Under the pieces are notes generated by a model. It had not been told where the DNA came from. It ran no database searches and was given only the letters and a program-made list of their open reading frames with translations. The position numbers and the translations under genes are program-made. Below are positions 14,779 through 17,358 of a DNA stretch of 17,358 bases, in pieces. Numbering within the stretch: the first letter of the stretch is position 1; each line of letters opens with the position of its first letter. The DNA is from Acinetobacter sp. (GTDB taxonomy: Bacteria; Pseudomonadota; Gammaproteobacteria; Pseudomonadales; Moraxellaceae): assembly GCA_030152275.1 (NCBI GenBank), contig JASLHF010000174.1:1-17358 (forward strand). Direction: 5' to 3'.

Positions 14779-16266
14779 ATGAGTGAAGTACAAGTTTTAG
14801 AAAGCGTCCAACAATTTATGGCGCGTCAGCATGGGCATTTTATCCATGCTGAACATGCCGCAGCGGAAAGTGCTGAACGTATTGAATTAATCAATCCGGC
14901 AACTGAACAAGCTGTATCGAGCATTGCTGTGGGCAGTTTAAATGATGTAGAAAAAGCGGTGAAGAGTGCGCATGATGCGTTCATGAATGCATGGGCAAAT
15001 ACTTCGCCTTATGAGCGCGGTTTAAAGCTTAATAAACTTGCAGATTTAGTCGAAGCGCATGCTGAAGAACTGGCGCAATTAGAAACATTAACGACAGGCA
15101 AGCTGATTAATCTTTCCCGCCATTTAGAAGTGGCTCAAACGGTTGTATTTTTAAGATATTTTGCAGGCTGGGCAACCAAAATTAATGGTCAAACCATGCA
15201 AACTTCGATTCCTTCGGTAAATGGCGAGAAATATACAGCCTATACAATGCGCCAGCCGATTGGTGTAGTCGCAGGGATTGTACCGTGGAATTTTTCATTG
15301 ATGATCGGGGTGTGGAAAATTGGTTCGGCTTTGACCACGGGCTGCACGATTGTATTGAAACCGAGTGAATTTGCCGCATTATCCTTATTGCGTTTGGCTG
15401 AGTTGGCAATTGAAGCGGGTATTCCAGCCGGTACAATTAATGTGGTAACAGGCAAAGGGGAGACAGGACAGCATCTCATCAATTCACCACTGGTGAAAAA
15501 AGTCTCCTTTACCGGTTCAGTGCCAACAGGGATTGCCATTGGCAAACAGGCGATGGCCAGTGATTTGACGCGGGTCAGCTTGGAGCTGGGCGGTAAAAAT
15601 GCGGCGGCCATTCTGGCTGATGCCAATCTTGATGAAATTTTACCGACTTTGCTGCAAGCAACATTTGTTCATCAAGGGCAAGTATGTGCGGCGCCTGAAC
15701 GTTTCTTTGTCCATCAATCTAAATATGACGAATTGGTCAGCAAAGTATCTGGCGCAATTCAGCAGCTGAAAATTGGTTCACCCTTAGATGAATCCAGCAT
15801 GTTTGGCCCGCTCTCGAATAAACCGCATTTTGATAAAGTGAAGCATTATCTAAATTTAGCGCAGCAAAATAATCAAGTCATTGCAGGCGGTAAAGCATTG
15901 GATGGCACAGGCTATTTTGTTGAACCAACGCTATTAAAAGTCAGTGGAGTCGATGATCCCTTATTTATTGAGGAGACCTTTGGGCCAGTCGTGGATGTGA
16001 TTTCATTTGAAAGTGATGAAGAGCTGATTGAAATGATGAACCATTCACGGTTTGGCTTAACAGCCAGCGTATGGACCAATGATTTATCCAAGGCGCTGCG
16101 ATTGATTCCGCAAATTGAAGCAGGTTCAGTCTGGGTCAATATGCATACGTTCCTTGATCCTGCAGTGCCATTTGGCGGTGTTAAAGCCTCAGGGATTGGC
16201 CGTGAATTTTCAGACGCCTTTATTGATGATTATACAGAGTTAAAATCGGTGATGATTCGCTATTAA
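14779..16266 (+). CDS. feaB: FeaB-like phenylacetaldehyde (aryl-acetaldehyde) dehydrogenase
   Basis: This aldehyde dehydrogenase, 495 aa from ATG 14779, resembles E. coli FeaB from its N-terminus (SVQQFMARQHG against VQQFLDRQHG) to its last residues (ELKSVMIRY). Key parts are VPWNFSLMIGVWKI (oxyanion and cofactor region), FTGSVPTG (NAD binding), the general base Glu269 in LELGGKN and the nucleophile Cys303 in GQVCAAPERF. It oxidises phenylacetaldehyde-type products of TynA to aryl-acetates; with tryptamine the product would be IAA. Start choice: GAGGT (14767-14771) is spaced 7 nt from ATG 14779 and 4 nt from ATG 14776, while an in-frame ATG at 14761 lacks a good site. A terminator hairpin follows. 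Confidence 0.92.
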   Translation: MSEVQVLESVQQFMARQHGHFIHAEHAAAESAERIELINPATEQAVSSIAVGSLNDVEKAVKSAHDAFMNAWANTSPYERGLKLNKLADLVEAHAEELAQLETLTTGKLINLSRHLEVAQTVVFLRYFAGWATKINGQTMQTSIPSVNGEKYTAYTMRQPIGVVAGIVPWNFSLMIGVWKIGSALTTGCTIVLKPSEFAALSLLRLAELAIEAGIPAGTINVVTGKGETGQHLINSPLVKKVSFTGSVPTGIAIGKQAMASDLTRVSLELGGKNAAAILADANLDEILPTLLQATFVHQGQVCAAPERFFVHQSKYDELVSKVSGAIQQLKIGSPLDESSMFGPLSNKPHFDKVKHYLNLAQQNNQVIAGGKALDGTGYFVEPTLLKVSGVDDPLFIEETFGPVVDVISFESDEELIEMMNHSRFGLTASVWTNDLSKALRLIPQIEAGSVWVNMHTFLDPAVPFGGVKASGIGREFSDAFIDDYTELKSVMIRY

Positions 16267-16299
16267 GATCTGCTGATTTTGTAAGATTAGGATTCAATG

Positions 16300-16336
16300 A
16301 GGTCTGTTATGATGAATGACAGGCCTTGTTGCTTTT
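16300..16336 (+). terminator. Probable intrinsic terminator of feaB
   Basis: A 10-bp stem with two G-U wobbles has arms AGGTCTGTTA (16300-16309) and TGACAGGCCT (16317-16326), a seven-base loop, then TGTTGCTTTT. It lies 34 nt after the feaB stop and ends the amine-oxidation module. Confidence 0.7.
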
Positions 16337-16408
16337 AATGCATTGAGGATTGCAGAGCCTTAAAAATTGATTCTTTATCAGTATGATTGTTAAATAATTT
16401 AAATATAT

Positions 16409-16618
16409 TCATGAACTTACTGTTTTAGGCTGGCAATGGAATTTCGTAAAAATGGAGTTATGTTTGCCAAATTCTTCAGGTAAATCAATCTAAGGGCAAT
16501 CTGTTCTAATACGGCCTAAAATAGCTTCAATGAAATTTCTTAAATTTGCTTTGAGATACCTATTAAAGTGACGAAAAAAGGAAAGTAACTTAGATCAGGG
16601 TTGATTATTTGGCAATGT
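16409..16618 (-). pseudogene. Degenerate remnant of an IS5-family transposase
   Basis: On the minus strand one frame reads NFIEAILGRIRTDCP, a stop (TAG at 16492-16490), then IDLPEEFGKHNSIFTKF. This matches the conserved N-terminal part of IS5-family (IS427/IS1031-like) transposases, RFIEAILWRLRTGCPWRDLP then EEFGKWNS. The TAG stands exactly where the invariant Trp of CPW should be, and the second Trp is His. The recognisable part spans roughly 16436-16564; the frame is closed by another stop at 16411-16409 and holds an upstream TGA. No start, no catalytic DDE part and no terminal repeats are visible, so this is an old, inactive fragment. Confidence 0.6.
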
Positions 16619-16743
16619 ACGAGGCATCGTGAGAGTAGAATTAGGATTGGCGATTTGATTTTACGGTTTGGGTGTTTTTTATACAAAAATATCAATAGCG
16701 CGTGTTTTTCTAAAGTTTAATTCTAAAAAATAAATTTAATAAT

Positions 16744-16799
16744 GATGTCATTTTTATATAGGATTGATGTCACCTATGAACAAGAATTAATCATGACAT
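16744..16799. promoter_or_regulatory. Repeated ATGTCA motifs upstream of the GMC oxidoreductase gene
   Basis: GATGTCA occurs twice (16744-16750 and 16766-16772, 22 bp or about two helical turns apart), and an inverted ATGACAT lies at 16793-16799. The second copy reads TGTCA-N8-CAA, the same pattern as the site upstream of tynA. The cluster ends 47 nt before the GMC ATG, a sensible operator position. Read from sequence; a FeaR role is inference. The rest of 16620-16845 is AT-rich and shows nothing else I can support. Confidence 0.4.
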
Positions 16800-16845
16800 A
16801 ATGATGAAATCCTACTAAAGGAATCAGTATAGTAGAGATAAAATT

Positions 16846-17233
16846 ATGGATAATGTTTACGATTACATCATCATTGGCGCAGGTTCAGCAGGGTGTGTTG
16901 TCGCTGCGAGATTAGTTGAAGCTAAGGCTGGAACAGTTTTAGTTTTAGAAGCAGGGGAAAAAGACAGCAGCGTTTTTCACACCATTCCAGCGACTGTCAT
17001 CAAAGTATTTCAGCAAAAGTCATGGCCGTACATGACAACACCACAAAAGCATTGTAACAACCGTGAAATGATTCTTGCGCAAGGTAAAGTCTTGGGTGGA
17101 GGAAGTTCAGTGAATGGCATGATTTATTGCCGCGGTCAACGTCATGATTATGATTTATGGGCATCCGAATGGGGCTGTGATAAATGGTCATATCAAAATG
17201 TCCTTCCATTTTTTAAAAACTTAGATTCTCAAA
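16846..17233 (+). pseudogene. GMC-family FAD oxidoreductase, 5' part, interrupted by IS30-family insertion
   Basis: The first ~129 codons encode the N-terminus of a glucose-methanol-choline (choline dehydrogenase-like) flavoprotein. The FAD-binding YIIIGAGSAGCVVAARL lies at residues 7-23, an acidic VLVLEAGE at the end of the second strand, and the GMC signature 1 region GKVLGGGSSVNGMIYCRG around residues 83-100. Family members are about 530 aa, so three quarters are missing. Homology stops around FFKNLDS; the frame then runs into insertion-sequence DNA and stops at 17253. The product of this fragment cannot be active. The role before disruption may have been oxidation of an alcohol linked to the neighbouring aromatic pathways, but the substrate is unknown. 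The remaining 3' part may lie beyond the element, outside the window. Confidence 0.8.
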
Positions 17234-17263
17234 TGAAGTGCAACAGAGATTAAATTATTGGAA

Positions 17264-17293
17264 GGAAGCAAGATGAGCTAGCATTTTGCTTCC
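17264..17293 (+). terminator. Hairpin between IS30 end and transposase start
   Basis: A 12-bp stem with one G-U wobble has arms GGAAGCAAGATG (17264-17275) and CATTTTGCTTCC (17282-17293) and a six-base loop AGCTAG. It lies 25 nt before the transposase ATG. Such structures can stop outside transcription or hide the ribosome site on read-through mRNA, limiting transposase made from a neighbour's promoter. That role is inference. Confidence 0.5.
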
Positions 17294-17318
17294 GACCGAC
17301 CAAAGTCAAAGCTGCATC

Positions 17319-17358
17319 ATGAACTATACTCATCTCACTCTAGAAGAAAGATATCAGA
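17319..17358 (+). CDS. IS30-family transposase, N-terminal 13 codons only
   Basis: The frame begins MNYTHLTLEERYQ and runs off the window. This N-terminus (xYxHLTxEERYQI) is characteristic of IS30-family transposases, where it opens the first helix-turn-helix that binds the inverted repeats. Only 13 residues are visible, so the particular element cannot be named and integrity cannot be judged. Confidence 0.75.
   Translation, partial: MNYTHLTLEERYQ

Larger units (their letters stand above)
17234..17358 (+). mobile_element. Left end of an IS30-family insertion sequence (partial)
   Basis: The junction is placed near 17234 because GMC homology ends there and the next bases lead straight into an IS30-type transposase start at 17319. 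The exact terminal inverted repeat cannot be fixed without the other end. The element carries a strong hairpin between its end and the transposase gene and continues beyond the window. Confidence 0.75.

Noticed and set aside
1..17358. CRISPR array, tRNA/rRNA genes, defence system or prophage genes
   Set aside because: No repeat-spacer pattern, cloverleaf or rRNA-like stretch was seen, and every sizeable gene is assigned to catabolism, transport, regulation or insertion elements.

Overview
The window looks like chromosomal or accessory DNA of an Acinetobacter-type gammaproteobacterium. This rests on the AT-leaning composition and codon use, on the auxin-degradation operon in an order I know from Acinetobacter, on a two-domain flavin reductase of the Acinetobacter C1 type, and on an IS30-family element at the right edge. 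The species assignment is inference; no rRNA or tRNA is present.

Region 1 (about 1-8150) is an indole-3-acetic acid (IAA, auxin) catabolic cluster. A divergent MarR repressor gene (iacR, minus strand) faces a plus-strand operon: iacH (amidase), iacA (flavin-dependent monooxygenase), iacI (SnoaL/NTF2-like), iacC and iacD (Rieske dioxygenase large and small subunits), iacE (short-chain dehydrogenase), iacF (dioxygenase reductase) and iacG (flavin reductase with a C-terminal MarR-like sensor domain). The usual small gene iacB is not between iacA and iacI. The set is expected to take IAA to catechol; no catechol-cleavage genes lie in the window.

Region 2 (about 8150-9560) holds a second, unrelated-looking amidase (428 aa, intact Lys-Ser-Ser triad). 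It has its own upstream region with a short direct-repeat array. Its substrate is unknown.

Region 3 (about 9560-16340) is an aromatic-amine oxidation module like the E. coli fea/tyn system: feaR (AraC activator), tynA (periplasmic copper/topaquinone amine oxidase), an outer-membrane porin and feaB (phenylacetaldehyde-type dehydrogenase). Strong hairpin terminators follow feaR and feaB, and a perfect hairpin separates tynA from the porin gene. In E. coli this set turns phenylethylamine and similar amines into aryl-acetates. Beside an iac operon it could also turn tryptamine into IAA, giving a continuous amine-to-catechol route.

Region 4 (about 16340-17358) is a decaying mobile-element zone. 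A degenerate minus-strand remnant of an IS5-family transposase lies in the intergenic gap. A GMC-family flavoprotein oxidoreductase gene follows, cut after about 129 codons by the left end of an IS30-family insertion whose transposase starts 40 bases before the window ends.
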